Assembly (NCBI RefSeq): GCF_021018805.1
Contig: NC_086283.1
Span: 12,723,162-12,787,161 of the forward strand
DNA from: Prinia subflava
Lineage: Eukaryota > Chordata > Aves > Passeriformes > Cisticolidae
Reading direction: 5' to 3'
Length of the DNA: 64,000 nt
The notes under the pieces were generated by a model that saw only the letters and a program-made list of their open reading frames with translations, searched no databases and was not told the DNA's origin. The translations under genes were made by a program, and so were the position numbers. Positions 25,451 through 37,006 of this stretch are shown in pieces; position 1 is the first letter of the stretch, and each line of letters starts with the position of its first letter.

Positions 25451-28400
25451 GTATTGGCACTAAGGGTGCACTAAGGAAATTCATCCTGTGATTAACCAGA
25501 GTCACTTAAGGATCCATCATCAGTGCAGTGAACCTCATTTCCCTCAAAATAGACATATATAATAATTTTTCAGTTCAAATGGGAAACATGGGAGTTTTGC
25601 TCTCCTCTTTCTCTAGCTTGCTGCTTTTGATCTGGGAACAGAGGACTCCAATTCTACTCAGGCCTGTCACAGCAAACAATTTCCAAACCATCTGCTATCT
25701 AATAAAACAACTCATCTAGAGAAACCCCAGCCTGGGCAACAAATTTGATATTGTACTTGAAGTCACCATAACTATTAACAACCTGCAATATATAAAACCA
25801 AGTATTTCACAATCAAAAGACCTGCACTGAAAGAATATTAAGAATGTAATGCCAAGTACTTAAATCCTAGGCAAAAAGCCTGTATCCAGTTCTCTCTACA
25901 CTATCAGTTTTCAATTTCATAAAGGCATTTTTTATTCTCCTCCTGTGGGATAAGTGCTTCATTCAGTGTGTAGTATGGGGCCATGCGACACAAGTGAATC
26001 AGGGCTGAGCAGTGAAGGTTGCTGTTCATGCCTCATTTGTGCCAGTGCTGCAAGGAGTTAGTAAATGGAGCTGGACACAGAAGAGAAATGAGGGTTTGAA
26101 TGGCAAGACAATCGAATGTTACTCTGGAGATTCAGATTCCAGCACCATCTCTGCCATCAGGCTCCATAGTGATGCTGGGCAAACACTTCACAGATGGCTA
26201 TTAATTGCGTCTTTCTCATTTCCTGCATGCTCAGTGGGCAACACCTGAGGCCAGATTCACAGAAGTACTAAGCAGTCAAAGAGTATTTGCCTGAAGAGTC
26301 TTTCTGAAAGCCTCTGAAAGGCTTTCTAGGCAACCGCAGAAACTTGATGCCTCTGAAAATTCAGATCATGCCTCTTTGAACAAATGTTTGCTTGGCAGTT
26401 TTGGCCATAATCTCCTGAAGAGTCAATTGTGTATTTGTGAAAAAGAGATAAAGCAGCAACTTTCCTTTGGGTATGGTTATGATAAATTCATTAAAGTTTA
26501 TGCAGCACTTCAAGATCATAGCCCTCCAATACAAAATTCCCACTACAACCCTGATGATGATGATGCAGAGTATTTACTGAGAAGTTGCAATGAAGTACAC
26601 TAAATACCACATTCAGCTATAAATACATTGGGGAGGATTCAAAGGACAAATAAATGCACTGTACAACAATTAACTGTCTCTCTTGTAAGACCTCTGAGAA
26701 AATAATGTGTGACTTCACAGGAAAAACTAATTTACCATGCAACTACGTAGAAAAATGCAATGGATTACAAGTAGAAGGCAATTTTAATTTTGCTATCAGC
26801 TATTTTTGTAATATTTGGGGTTTTGAACTCCCAAAATTCATATTTTCTGACCCAATTTGTGCCTACATGAATCCATATACATTATAGAAAGATTTCTGTC
26901 AAATTTCCTAAGTTTGTAACAGTTGCCTTGGCAACTAAATTTAAAAAGATACTCTGGCTTCTCTCTTGACCCTTTCTTTCTGAAGCTGTTTTGAAATCTA
27001 GCTTTTCAATACTTCTCAATATCTTTCTACTTTGAAAATGAAAATATACCAAAGAGTGCAGCAACAGGGCTCCTATGAGATTATGGGCAATTTCCATCCA
27101 TTGCTGTTCTACACTTCATAAATCAGGCTTTCTGATAGTAAAAGCCACACTGGTTTCCTGTTCTCACCTGGTCTTCTTTAAGAACTATTTCTGAAGTTAG
27201 CCACAAACCCAGTTTGGGCTCAGGAACAGGTACAGAATTTTATTTTTTAAACACTGTGACTGAACTCTAAGGTTTTTTTTTTTTTTTGTTTTGTTTTGTT
27301 TTTTTTTTCTTTACAGTTTGTGCATGCTGTCTTTCTACAGTAATGATCAATAAATTCAAGATGAATGTTTCACAGTAGGGCTTATCCTTATCCTGTTGAT
27401 GCACTAGTGGCTATACCTTGACCTTCCCCTTTTCCTTTCATAATCAAATCACAAATACAAGCTGGCTCAAGGCTGCTCTTAAGTTGTGCTCAAACGCAGC
27501 AAAGTAAACAAAGCCCTCCTGGACTGAGGATTTACTCTAGACATTTTTTTTTCCCCTCTCCCTGCTCCCCAAGGTGTCATCTGACACATATTTCATATTG
27601 CAGGCAGCAAAGAGGAGTGAAATAAGACAGCTCTCCTGGCATGATGCCACCAAGAGATTTTCTTTCCTTCAGCACACTCCCTGGGCAGAAAGCTGTGCCA
27701 GCTGCCCTGCTGCTCCAAACTGCAGGAACAGTGCAAAGCAACATGGAAGAAGACAGATAATCTGGGCCATGATAACTTTTTGAAGAAAGATTCCCATTCC
27801 GTGATCTATGTTCAGGATGTTTCACATTAATGCTTTTTTAAAACCACAACTCTCAGGCTGAGGAAAATAGAGTTTTGTGTTCTCTTGCCTTTACCTGCAA
27901 TAGGCTAAAGTTAAGGGGTTTAGAGTCCACAAGACAGTAGGCAAATACCAATAAATAATGAACACAGATTAGCAAGAGTTGGTTAAGCATTCGCCAATGA
28001 GCCATCAGCAGCAAGAAATACCATAAACACTTCTGTCATCTAAGGTATTTTTTGAAAGCTTCTGTAAAAAAACTTCCTCCAGAGAGAGAACCGTGGGGGT
28101 TTTTATGCTGTTTGTGTTGAAATAATTACATTTTCAGGCTATTTAAAATAGAATAAAGAAACTTATATAAAAAAAGCCTCAACAACCTAAATTTCCACTG
28201 ATAATGATTTTCACCAAGTGACACTTTCAGAAGATGTTCTGTGTGAAGAACTGTCAGTTTTCATTTATGTTTTGCATTAGAAGGATGCATTTGGAATTAT
28301 AAACTGTAAATTACAGCAAACTAAAACAAAACTTCATAAATCTTAGTTATATTAACCAAAGCATGATTCTGACATACTTAATACAAGAAAATCAATCAAA

Positions 28401-30473
28401 CTCAGCTCCAATTAAGCTCAGCTACTAATCAAAGAGCTGCCATTGTTAGGAATAGTGATTGCTTTTGGAGTTCTGAGTAAGAATTCAAAGGAAGTTTTGG
28501 CATATGGTATGTCACGCAGAAAAGGAAATGCCTTGGTGTGGACACACCGTGGAAAGGAAGCCCATGTGGCTAAGAAACACTGCATAACGCTATTAAAATA
28601 CAGATTATGCATATTTAAATTTCAATTCAAATAATTTCCATCTCTGTGGCTTGAAGTATTTCTCATTATGCCCTTCTACCTTTTGAACAGCTTGCGCTCA
28701 GCTGAAGTCACATACTGAGAGGGAATGATAGACTGCCATTCTGACCATGGAGATCCATATTTGTCAGAGGCAATGCTGAAAAACCCCCATCAAGCAGACA
28801 CATGTATTTCACTCTGAAGAACTTCAGTTAAGAGGCAAACAATATATACTACATGGGATTATGTGTTTGCATTTGATATCTGTCTAATTTGCTACAAACA
28901 TAGAGACCACAAGCCGTGTAAAAGAAAGCTCTTTTAGAGCTTTTTTAAAATTAAAGGTCAAGACCTGAAATTTGATTCCTTTCCTACCCAAAGTGAATAA
29001 TAAAATCTTAGAAAATAAAAATCAAGTACTGTACTATAGTATCAGTTAAGACAATTATCACTGGAAGAAAAGGGAATCATAGATATACTGGAAACAAGAC
29101 TTCCCCAGATTTACATATTCTTACAGTGAAAGTGGCAACAGATCCCTAGCTCACAATTCCATCTGCAGCATTTCAAATTATATGTGTTCCTTAGAGAGAG
29201 AGGAATGAAGTGCTGTGCTCATCCTCCAACTCTATTTGCCTGTGCTACACATTTCCTTGTCTCCTCTATTTACCACAGTTTAGTACTGGAGAGGTTTTTT
29301 TAAGCTATAAACATATCTAGCTCAATGCTCACGTTTGTGACAACAGACTTTGATCCACTTCATGCATGTCTATGATTCACCACTGAGAACAGGGCAAAAC
29401 TACCTCACTACAGCCATGTACATTAGCTTTGCTCTAGCAGAATGTTGCTACAGCTGTACCTCCTCTACTGCTGGCTTGTCTTCATTTACCTAGTGTTTAA
29501 AATATTATTCTAATCCCACCTTTTAAATTAAGACCCTGAACTTTCCTCATAGGTATCCACACTTAGAAATGTGGTTCCATATTACCTTTAAGTATTTCTG
29601 CCTGACTACATGAAGGATTTATCTAAATCCCTTCTGGCTGTCAAAAACCTTACAACAACAACTTCCCACGGTATTTTCTCTTTTTATGATGAGCTTCCAT
29701 CCTAAATGATTAATGGGGCATACAAGAAATTGAGGCCAGACACGCACACAATCAAACTGAAATTGTCTTTGCATGTACTATAGTCCTTACTTAAGTCACA
29801 GCTTTTTCCCAGATGAAACAGAAACTTTTTCAGGACAGAGGCTATTTTCTCGGGTTTCACTCCATGCTAAAACACTCCTACCACTCTTTTGCTCTTTCTT
29901 CAGTCACTAGAAAAGGGAGATTCTAGGCAAAACAAGCCCAGACAGGCAGAGAACACAAGTGTACAAGCAGAGTTTGTATCCAGCTATGTACACTGGATTC
30001 TGCAGCACTTCATATTATTTCCCCCTAACATGTTTGGCTTTCTGACCAGAAAGATTAGAATTCTGCAGTTCAACCTTGAAGTTTTTTGTTAAAGCAAAGC
30101 AAGACCTGACACTTCAAAACATAAAGTAGCACACAGGAAGAAATTACTTTCAGTTTGCAAAGATGCTGCAATGTTGTACACTTTAAATGCAAGACGATGC
30201 CAAACCAGCATGCCTTCATAGTGCCAGATACTACTTAGACATATTTTAATGTAACCTTTTTGGATCAACTTGGGTTATGTTTATTCACCAAAACATTTCT
30301 TCCAGCCAGTGAATTTTCACAAAAATATTACCTTCCAATACTCTTTTTCTACCAAATCATTAATTACAAACTCAGCACTAATCAGCACAAGCTAGAAAGA
30401 AGGTAACAAAAAATGTGCTGTTTGTGGAGTCCCAACATTGCTATTTTGGAGTTCTGACACACTTCTGGAACAG
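25451..30473. other. Unique AT-rich sequence, nothing recognised
   Basis: No gene or recognisable transposon was found. A T/G simple repeat lies at 27273-27309 and a short GAT run near 26551. Overlapping open frames of 60-82 codons are present on both strands and look like chance. The part near 28400-28640 has scattered TAAT cores but less densely than the blocks listed separately. Confidence 0.5.
27273..27309. repeat. T-rich (TTTTG)n simple repeat
   Basis: A T run of about 15 bases is followed by GTTTT units and another T run. It is low-complexity sequence only. Confidence 0.9.
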
Positions 30474-31303
30474 CAGTGTTGATCTGCTGGAAGCTAGGAA
30501 AGCTCCGCTCCAGAGGGATCTGTGCAGTCTGGATTGATTAACTAAGGCAAATCATATAAGCTTCAATAAGGCAAAATTCTGGGTCCTGCACTTGGGTCAC
30601 TACAACCCCAGAATCACCTACAGGCTGGGGCAGAGTGGCTGGAAAATGGCTCAGTGTAAAAGGACCTGTGGATACTGGTTGACAGCAGCTGAACACGGGC
30701 CGCATTGCCCAGGTGGCCAAGAAGACCAATGGCATTCTGTCCTGGATCAGGAATAGTGTGGCCAGCAGGAGCAGGGCAGTGATCGGACCTCTGACCTCCG
30801 CATTGGCGAGGCCACACTTCGAGCGCTGTGTTCATCTTTGGGGCCCCGCAAGACAAGTTGACACTGAGGGGCTGGAGCGTGTCCACAGGAGGGCAGCAGA
30901 GCTGGTGAAGGGTCTGGAGAACAAGTCTGAAGAGGAGCAGCTGAGGGAGCTGGGTGTGGAGAAAAGGAAGCTCAGGGGGAACCTTATCACTCTACAACTG
31001 CCTGACAGGAGGCTATAAGATGTGAGAGTCAGTCTCTTCTCCCATGTAACAAGGAATAAGACAAGAGGAAATGGCTTCAAGTTGCCCGAGGGCGAGTTTA
31101 GATTGGATGCTAAGAAAAACTTCCTTCACCAAAAGGGTTATCAAGCATTAGAACAGGCCACCCAGGGAAGTGCTGGAGATATTTTAAATATCTCCACTAA
31201 TCCTGAACATATTTTAAAGGCGTGAACATGGTCCAGTGCTGGAATTGGCAGTGCTGTGCTAACTCCATGATCTTTTCCAACCTATATTGGAATTCTATGA
31301 TTT
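30474..31303 (+). mobile_element. CR1 LINE, 3' fragment, + orientation
   Basis: A 5'-truncated copy of the avian non-LTR retrotransposon CR1. The + strand can be followed from the region just after the reverse transcriptase palm (peptide pieces like VDLLEARKAPLQRDL, then KAKFWVLHLGH) through a C-terminal stretch ([20 protein letters not shown], then [20 protein letters not shown]) to the 3' end. There, TCTTTTCCAACC is followed by ATTCTATGATTT, a single copy of the short CR1 terminal repeat. Stops and frame changes are spread along it; a 101-codon remnant is open at 30713-31018. Severe 5' truncation is the rule for CR1. The left boundary is approximate. Confidence 0.93.
30713..31018 (+). pseudogene. 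CR1 ORF2 C-terminal remnant
   Basis: A 101-codon open piece of the CR1 ORF2 protein downstream of the reverse transcriptase palm. The first residues read [15 protein letters not shown], followed by the [16 protein letters not shown] segment typical of this LINE's C-terminal part and then the conserved [17 protein letters not shown] segment. It starts and ends at mutations, not at natural termini, and lacks all catalytic motifs. It is part of the decayed LINE copy and has no host function. Confidence 0.85.
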
Positions 31304-33169
31304 TAACCATAAATCTCATAGTCTCCTCTCTAGGCTCCCATGTTTGCAATACAAAAAGTACACAACACTTGAATATAAGCTCTGTTGACAAGATTTCATC
31401 ACGCTCGAATTAGCAGAATTTCCAGAGCAGATAAAAACAATAAAGCTTGACAACTTTTTTTATTTATTCCGAGTTTTCATCCTTAGGAAATGTAGCATAA
31501 CAATATTTATGTCGATATTTCATATTCTGTGTTCACTCGGAGTCAGGAACCCGGGTTTCCCTGGCAACCTGCACTGTTTTGCCTCCACGGGTTGCTGTAG
31601 CCTACCCTCACCTTGGCACCTGCAATCAGCACAGCCAGCGTGGCTGGGACGGAGCGATGCTCCCGTGTGCTGCCACTGCCACAGCCCTGACCTTCAGCAG
31701 ACTGCACAGCTCAGCACCACTTTGGCTCTGAAGCCAAAGCTGGCCCTCCTGGTGGAAGCCCAATTAATTTTCACACATCCTTCCCACAGCTTCAGGTTGT
31801 CAAACCACACAGCACCAGCCTGGGTTAAAGTGCATCCAAAGAGACAGCAGCTACAGGCCAGCTCTCTGATACAGCTGGCAGCCCATGCAAATGAACCCAT
31901 GTTCAAGAGCTGAAGAGAGGGAATTTGGGAGAGTGACAGACAGACACAGGGTGAAGTCTGATTCCAGAGGAAGTGCCATAATGTGTCTGAGCAGGTGGCA
32001 ACAATGAGAAGAAAAACCTATAAGAAGAATATGAATTTAATGTCTATCTCAAGTTGTTCCTAGTAGCTGAAGCACAGGCCTTTTCACAGCTGAACTGGCA
32101 TTTGGCTTGATCAGTATTGACAGCTTGTTTACTGGGAAGATCTTGAGAACTAGAAGTGCTCACCAAGTAACTTAAGCTCCTTCCTTCCAACGTAGGGAAA
32201 ATACAGTGAGGGGGAGGTTAGCTCTTTACACTCTGCTGCTGCAAGAGGAAAAGAAACCCTTTTACTTTCTGCTTTCGCATTGAATTTAGAAAATTTGACT
32301 TGCTAATCTTTTATACGTTGGCATTCTTTCATCTTCTTGAGAGATAAATATTTTTAATCAGGCAATTCCCTTCAGGATAACAGTGATTCAAATTATACTG
32401 ATGAATGATATCAATCAGTTATTAGCCATGAAAAATGTGTATGTCAAACCCTAACAATGTTTATCCTAACAAAAGTGCAAAGCTTTTTTCTCCTTCTTAA
32501 AAAAACCCAAACCTCTAATCATGTTTTTCTGCACTCAAGAGGGCTTTTTTTCTTCAAATGCTAGAGTAAAACCAGCAGCTAACTACTAAGTCCTGTTTGC
32601 AGTAGAAGATTCTTAAATGATCTAATTAATCAAATTAATGGAAGATACCATGCCATATCCCTGCAGATATACAGAAGATATTTTCAAAGGCTACTTTTTA
32701 AAATGGAAAATTAACATTAAATGGCACTGCTGACTTTAAAAGCCCAAGACATGGTTGTCTTTTCTTCCTCATTATTTTGCCAGATATCTATCTTGACTCA
32801 GACAGCATCTAACTTTTCATGATTTTAAATGATCAGAACATCAGGGCCAGTCCCAAGGGAGTGCCAGCACAGAGCTTTACCTCTCTCTGTCCCTCGTGCT
32901 ACGAGTCAGACTGTGACCCTTGCTGCAGAGGAGTTTTGCTTTGCTAAAACAGGACGTGCTCAGCCCTCAGCTTCTTCACACAGTAAGGGAATGCCTGGGA
33001 CATGGAAACAAAACTGAATATTACATCTCCAGCATTCAAAGAAAGAAAGACATCTTAAATGGTGTTCACAAAAGGATCTCAGTGATAATGAAAACAGTAA
33101 AAATTTACAGAAGAAATGACATACTGAAAATAAGCCATGAAGCACATTCAATATCCATACAATTCCCTA
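31304..33169. other. Unique sequence between two inverted CR1 copies
   Basis: A spacer of about 1.87 kb between a + and a - CR1 copy. A GC-richer part (31530-31910) holds a 134-codon + frame. Its peptide is not recognisable and the minus strand is also open, so it is not called. No RNA gene was seen. Confidence 0.45.
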
Positions 33170-33252
33170 CAGAATCACACAGAATCACAGAATAATGAGG
33201 TTGGAAGAGACCTCTAAGATCATCAAGTCCAACCTATGCCTGAACACCTCAA

Positions 33253-33921
33253 CTAGACTATAGCACTAAGTACCATGTCCAGTCTTTTTTTAAACACATC
33301 CAGAGATGGTGACTCCACCACCTCCCTGGGAAGACAATTCCAGTGCTTTGTTACTCTTTCAGTGAAAATTTTTTTCCTAATATCTAACCTGTACCTTCCC
33401 TGACGCAGGTTGAGACTGTGTCCCCTTGTTCTGTCAGTTGCTGCCCGGTGGAAGAGACTGACCACCACCTGTCTACAGCCTCCCTTCAGGAAGTTGTAGA
33501 GAGCAATAAGGTCACCTCTAAGCCTCCTCTTCTCCAGGCTAAACAACCCCAGCTCCTTCAAGCATTCCTTGTGTTCCAAGCCCCTCAATAGCCTTGTTGC
33601 CCTCCTCTGGACACGCTCAAGCATCTCAATATCCTTCCTAAACTGAGGGGCCCAGAACTGGACACAGTACTCAAGATGTGGTCTCACCAGCGCCAAGTAC
33701 AGGGGAAGAATGACCTCCCTGCTCCTGCTGGTCACACAATTCCTAATGCAGGCCAGGATGCCATTGGCCTTCTTGGCCACCAAGGCACATTGCTGGCTCA
33801 TATCCAACCGGCTGTCGACCAGCACCCCCAGTCCCTTTCTGCCTGGGCACTGTCCAGCCACACTGTCCCCAGCCTGTAACCCTGTAGGGGATTTTTGTGG
33901 CCAAAATGTAGAACTCGACAC
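33253..33921 (-). pseudogene. CR1 ORF2 C-terminal region (after RT palm)
   Basis: A 222-codon open frame carrying the C-terminal part of the CR1 ORF2 protein. From about residue 30 it follows the family: [12 protein letters not shown] (31-42), the [14 protein letters not shown] segment (48-61), [14 protein letters not shown] (80-93), [17 protein letters not shown] (101-117), and [23 protein letters not shown], ending in a natural stop 80 bp from the element's 3' end. The first 30 or so residues are out of the family frame, which places a frameshift near 33830-33840. Function in the intact element: part of the enzyme that reverse-transcribes LINE RNA at a nicked target. This copy is dead. Confidence 0.93.
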
Positions 33922-33956
33922 TTGGACTTATTAAACTTCATGCTGTTGGACTCTGC

Positions 33957-34427
33957 TCATCCATCCAACCGATCTAAGTCTCTCTGCAGAGCCCTCCTCC
34001 CTTCCAATAGATCAACACAAGCTCCCAGCTTAGTGTCATCTGCAAACTTACTAATGAAGGACTCAATGCCCTCATCCATGTCATCTATAAAAATATTAAA
34101 TAGAACTGGTCCCAGTACAGACCCCTGAGGGACACCACTGGTGACTGGTTGCCAGCTGGATGCTGCCCCATTCACCATCACTCTCTGGGCAGGGCCATGC
34201 AGCCAGTTCCTAACCCAGCACAGAGTGCTCCTGTCCCAGCTGTGGGCTGCCAGCTTAGCTAGGAGTATGCTATGGGAGACAGTATCAAAGGCCTTGCTGA
34301 AGTCTAAATAGACAACATCCACAGCCTTTCCTGCATCCAGCAGACGAGTTACCTGGTCATAGAAGGAGATCAGGTTGGTCAGACATGACCTACCCCAGAA
34401 GGGCAGTAGAGGACAAATAATGCTCAT
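33957..34427 (-). pseudogene. CR1 ORF2 reverse transcriptase palm fragment
   Basis: A 156-codon open frame with the catalytic core of a LINE reverse transcriptase. Motif A is LDFSKAFD (residues 41-48, catalytic Asp 42), the motif B region is GVPQGS (98-103), and motif C is FADD (128-131, the two catalytic Asp). Upstream is the family segment [14 protein letters not shown] (14-27). The frame stops at a TGA after DRLDG where the family normally reads on, so this is a nonsense mutation. The N-terminal endonuclease and RT fingers are missing through 5' truncation. No activity is expected despite the intact motifs. Confidence 0.95.
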
Positions 34428-34559
34428 CGAGATTAAGATCCAGTAAAATTAATTCATGTTGTAAACAGAAAATCCTTATCAGTAATAAGCAGTATAAACA
34501 CCTAAAGCAAAGGAAGATGCAGCTGCAAATTATGGCACAATGTCATCTTTACAGCTACC

Positions 34560-35230
34560 TTGTCATAATGGAATTAAGCATATTGTTTAGCTTCTGCTTG
34601 CAGAAGTAATTTTTACAAAACAATATTTATTTTATGCATAATAGATCTGGTGCTGAAGATAGAAATGCAATATACAAAATATACACATGAAGTTGTTTTG
34701 CTTAAATTCACACAGTCATTTGAAACACTGCACCTTCATAAACCCAGAAACATTTTCAAGTATGATTATCTGTGCAAGAGATGAGTGCGTTAACAAGGCT
34801 TCCTCACAAGCCATGAATTAGAAGGTGCAGTTTAAAGGAATGCATTTGGCACAGAGAAGAACAAAAGACAATTAACAAAAATTCTTGCTCTGAAACGTTT
34901 TAACCTAGAAGAAGTACCAATCCCGGGCACAGAGTTCATTTCCCAGCAGTGGGTAAATGCCTAATCCAAATTGATTCTGGCCAATATTTCATGCTTTAAT
35001 CAACAAATATATGTTGCAGAGAGCTATCTGGGGAAATTAAAAAAAAAAAAAAAAAAAAGAAGGCAAAACATAACACAACATGGGTCCTGATCTGATGCCA
35101 TGAAGGATATTCATTAATGCCACAACAGATGGTTAATCTGCAGACTTAAAATATGTCAACTTCATTTAATTAAAAGTCAACATTATTATAATATTGCCAT
35201 CATGAAATCAGGTTCTGACAGCATGCCAAA
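34560..35230. other. Candidate conserved non-coding block interrupted by A20
   Basis: Repeat-poor AT-rich sequence with GGAATTAAGC, CAATATTTATTTTATGC, CTTTAATCAAC, TTCATTAATGCC, GGTTAATCTG, TTTAATTAAAAG and similar cores. They lie on both sides of an A20 run. The regulatory reading is inference only, and the A run shows that at least one position tolerates change. Confidence 0.15.
35039..35058. repeat. A20 homopolymer
   Basis: Twenty consecutive A residues. The adjacent sequence does not look like a retroposed transcript. Confidence 0.95.
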
Positions 35231-36982
35231 TTTTATTGTTTTACTTTTAAACAGAAACTTTTTGATGAGGAGCAACACATCCACCACTTCTGTGAACATT
35301 CAGACATCTCAGTAAACACAGAGCAACTTCTCCTGCGGGCTCTCTCCTGCAGTGGCTCTGCCGTGCACAGCAGGGTTTTTGATCCCTCTGCTCCTACACT
35401 CAGCAACATTTCAGGCTGCAGCAGGTTTTGGAGCCAATACAGACACATTGCTACTGGGAAGGAGGCTAACTGGTGTTGTGTCAGATCGAATGGCTCATCC
35501 ATCACTCTGTAATTTGCAGTGTAAATGCACAGCAGTGAGCCTAACTCGAAGTGAGGTGTGACTCAGTGAAAGGGTATCAATAGCTGGCTTAAGTTATTTG
35601 TAAGGAACTCAAAACAAAGCAGCACCTGACATCAGGTAATACTCATTATTTACCATCACCTGCCACCAAAGCAAACTGGCACTGAGGCATGAGGGGTAGC
35701 TACCAGAGTTGGCTGCCAGCACAAGACAGAGCAGTCATTACAAAACACCACACCATCAAAGCTATCCTGATCTCAGGTCCATTACGTGAATGTAATTTTG
35801 CCTGAGGCTTCTCAGGTATTTCATTACGGAACAGCTCAATTCATCCCTTAATATTTCTGAATTTAAAATCTTAGATGGCAGGGACTATACCACTGAGAGA
35901 TTTCAGCCTGAGCTTCGCTGCTATTTTGCAGGAGTTATCTCTCAAAAACCTCTTCTCCCATCATAGATGACTCCATATCTTAATGGAAGAAGATCATGAA
36001 CTGCAGGGCCCAGCAGAGAGCAACCATTTGACACCACAGAAGAAAGGAATCAACTCTTGATGTGCAGACCCTGGTGACAGCTGGTTAGGGGTTGCAAACA
36101 CTCCAATAAAAGTGCCATGGAAAGACAAGCAAAGTCCCATCTGGCTGTGGACTGCTATGCTCTGAGGTTTTGGTGCAGACTCAGTTCTGTTAATAAGATG
36201 AAATACCATTCTCCTGGCTTGGATTAATTTGTCCCAAGAATAAGGAAACAAATGTAATGCTTTCAGCTGGAGGAAAAAAGAAAGCCTTTTTTCTGTCTTT
36301 AACTAACACCCAACAGTTCTGAAGTATAATGCCTCATATGTCACCGACCCACAGATATGAAGTGTAAGTAACAGCACCACCAGGACATACTGGCTCAGGC
36401 GCCAGGGTATGAGAGCTTATTTTTATGTTGCAAGAAAACACCTATGGGCAGTGTTTTAAAAGCTTTACAAGAGTATGGTCTGCGGAGAGATCGTGAAAAA
36501 AAATCTGACTGCTGTTTTTCTGTATGTTCCCAGACATCAGACAGGGAGCCAAACTCCTGACAGTTGCATCTGCATAATGACCCAGCAGCCATCTAACCCT
36601 TCGCTAGCCCCTTTGGAGAGTTCCACAGCTGCCGTAGCTCTGAGCAGCGGGGCTGGACCAGGGGTCAGAGAGGACAACGGAGTCAATCACACATATGCCA
36701 GGCTTGGAAACAAGCAGCCAAAGTATGTTTTGCAGCTCCTAAGCACACACCTCTTATCTGAATGCAGCATCTGAATTCAGTAGAATTCCACAGAGCAGGC
36801 AAAGGCATAGGAAAAAAATCATTGCTGCTCTAGTGAGAAGGTGGACAAAGACAATGAGTAATACAGCATGTACATGTGCCTCAAATATTAAAGAATGCTA
36901 CGCAGAACTTGGTAATTGCTACCAAAGCTTGGTAGATTTTAACTTCTTATTGACACTTTGATGTCTATTGATGTCTAGATCT

Positions 36983-37006
36983 AGAAGATGTCTATTGACA
37001 TCTTCT
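36983..37006. repeat. Perfect 10-bp inverted repeat, 4-nt loop
   Basis: AGAAGATGTC and its exact reverse complement GACATCTTCT flank the loop TATT. Just upstream (36957-36985) the words GATGTCTATT, GATGTC and TCTAGATCTAGA (itself palindromic) repeat the same material. This suggests local duplication and inversion during replication. A T run does not follow it directly, so it is not called a terminator. Confidence 0.85.

Larger units (their letters stand above)
33170..34428 (-). mobile_element. CR1 LINE, 3' half with reverse transcriptase palm
   Basis: A minus-strand CR1 copy covering the reverse transcriptase palm to the 3' end. Its 3' end is at about 33170-33190, where the minus strand ends in two to three imperfect copies of ATTCTGTG, the short terminal repeat of CR1. 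The coding sequence is split into two long open pieces by one nonsense codon and one frameshift, so decay is modest. The 5' truncation is near 34400-34428, just upstream of the conserved GRSCLTNLI segment. It faces the + copy at 30.5-31.3 kb. Confidence 0.96.

Noticed and set aside
31509..31913. 134-codon + frame between two CR1 copies
   Set aside because: GC-richer chance frame; the minus strand is also open (31694-31906) and the peptide matches nothing I know.
36983..37006. Hairpin as a transcription terminator or small RNA precursor
   Set aside because: The stem is only 10 bp with a 4-nt loop. That is too short for a microRNA precursor, and intrinsic terminators are not expected in a bird nuclear genome.
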